Shown here one piece after another: positions 63,247 through 64,000 of a DNA stretch of 64,000 nt. The DNA lies in assembly GCA_964036045.1 (NCBI GenBank), contig OZ038378.1:139964765-140028764 (forward strand). Direction: 5' to 3'. The DNA comes from Eutreptiella sp. 'Long Island Sound 2002'. Its lineage: Eukaryota > Euglenozoa > Euglenophyceae > Eutreptiales > Eutreptiaceae. The number at the start of each line of letters is the position of its first letter. Position 1 is the first letter of the stretch. Under the pieces are notes generated by a model, which saw nothing but the letters and a program-made list of their open reading frames with translations, did not search any database and was not told where the DNA came from. Made by a program: the position numbers and the translations under genes.

Positions 63247-64000
63247 GCTCTATGTAAAGCCCCAACCACCAGCTTTCATCAGAACCTTGTTTTGTGGAGT
63301 TTTACCACACCATCACAGAATTAGAAGGCTCCAAAGTGAGCTCGACTGTCCGCCCCCCTACAGAGGCCCACTGTTTCAGATTTTCACAACTAGGAGCTCT
63401 ATGTAAAGCCCCAACCACCAGCTTTCATCGGAACCTTGTTGTGTGGAATTTTACCACACCATCACAGAATTAGAAGGCTCCAAAGTGAGCTCCACTATCC
63501 GCCCCCCTACAGAGGCCCACCGTTTCGGATTTTCCCAACTAGGGGCTCTATGTAAAGCCCCAACCACCAGCTTTCATCAGAACCTTGTTTTGTGGAATTT
63601 TACCACACCATCACAGAATTAGAAGGCTGCAAAGTGAGCTCAACTGTCCGCCCCCCTACAGAGGCCCACTGTTTCAGATTTTCCCAACTAGGGGCTCCAT
63701 GTAAAGCCCCAACCACCAGCTTTCATCAGAACCTTGTTTTGTGGAATTTTACCACACCATCACAGAATTAGAAGGCTCCAAAGTGAGCTCAACTGTCCGC
63801 CCCCCTACAGAGGCCCACCGTTTCGGATTTTCCCAACTAGGGGCTCTATGTAAAGCCCCAACCACCAGCTTTCATCAGAACTTTGTTTTGTGGAATTTTA
63901 CCACACCATCACAGAATTAGAAGGCTCCAAAGTGAGCTCCACTATCCGCCCCCCTACAGGGGCCCAGTGTTTCAGATTTTCCCAACTAGGGGCTCTATGT
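63247..64000 (+). repeat. 149-bp satellite running off the window
   Basis: GCTC(T/C)ATGTAAAGCCCCAACC starts at 63247, 63396, 63545, 63694, 63843 and 63992, an exact 149-base period with few substitutions and no indels. Contains GAATTAGAAGGCTCCAAAG and GTCCGCCCCCCTACAG. Non-coding, very homogeneous, so recently amplified. Confidence 0.97.

Overview
The window is eukaryotic. Several genes show GT-AG introns whose reading phase is kept across the splice, and the mobile elements are of eukaryotic families: a Ty3/gypsy chromovirus, a pogo/Tigger-like DNA transposon, a tyrosine-recombinase (YR) retroelement and a MITE. Satellites, G-runs and very repeat-rich introns suggest a large protist or microalgal nuclear genome. 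I cannot name the species. No rRNA, CRISPR array or bacterial operon was seen.

Layout. 1-3100: exon-like stretches of an intron-rich plus-strand gene, ending in a 39-bp minisatellite. 3106-4770: tandem extra copy of flank plus the first half of an LTR. 4890-23299: an 18.4-kb chromovirus on the minus strand, with 3,025-bp direct LTRs that begin TG and end CA, a GTAC target duplication and a polypurine tract. In its transcription order it carries a GC-rich ORF, a captured intron-bearing gene fragment, a coiled-coil region, gag, protease with a methyltransferase-like relic, and RT-RNase H-integrase-chromodomain. Gag to chromodomain is one reading frame broken by four stops, three of them TAG. 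23395-23775: probable last exon of the gene the element landed in. 24893-26850: older inverted LTR fragment. 27683-29638: broken pogo-like transposase. 29895-30646: a two-exon acidic gene. 31039-45085: a gene with at least nine phase-compatible exons of alpha-helical, ARM/HEAT-like sequence. One of its introns (36541-43837) holds a 640-bp palindrome, a ~195-bp satellite and a 3.2-kb array of hairpin repeats. The next intron holds a MITE.

45800-50200: a 41-bp hairpin minisatellite, dispersed copies of the palindrome-arm repeat, two tRNA-like sequences and a reverse array of the ~195-bp satellite. 50902-51879: a broken hypothetical gene. 52190-61675: two head-to-head copies of one retroelement family in the order gag (zinc knuckle), tyrosine recombinase, then a third region leading into a reverse transcriptase. 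The minus copy still has the start of the RT. Its gag is split by arrays of an 11-bp GGGGAATTATG repeat. 62663-63052: a probable exon. 63247-64000: a 149-bp satellite running off the right edge.

The most unusual items are the gag-YR-RT gene order, the hairpin array whose stems change in compensating pairs, the repeated in-frame TAG codons inside otherwise conserved frames, and a host-type gene fragment with its intron still present inside an LTR retrotransposon.
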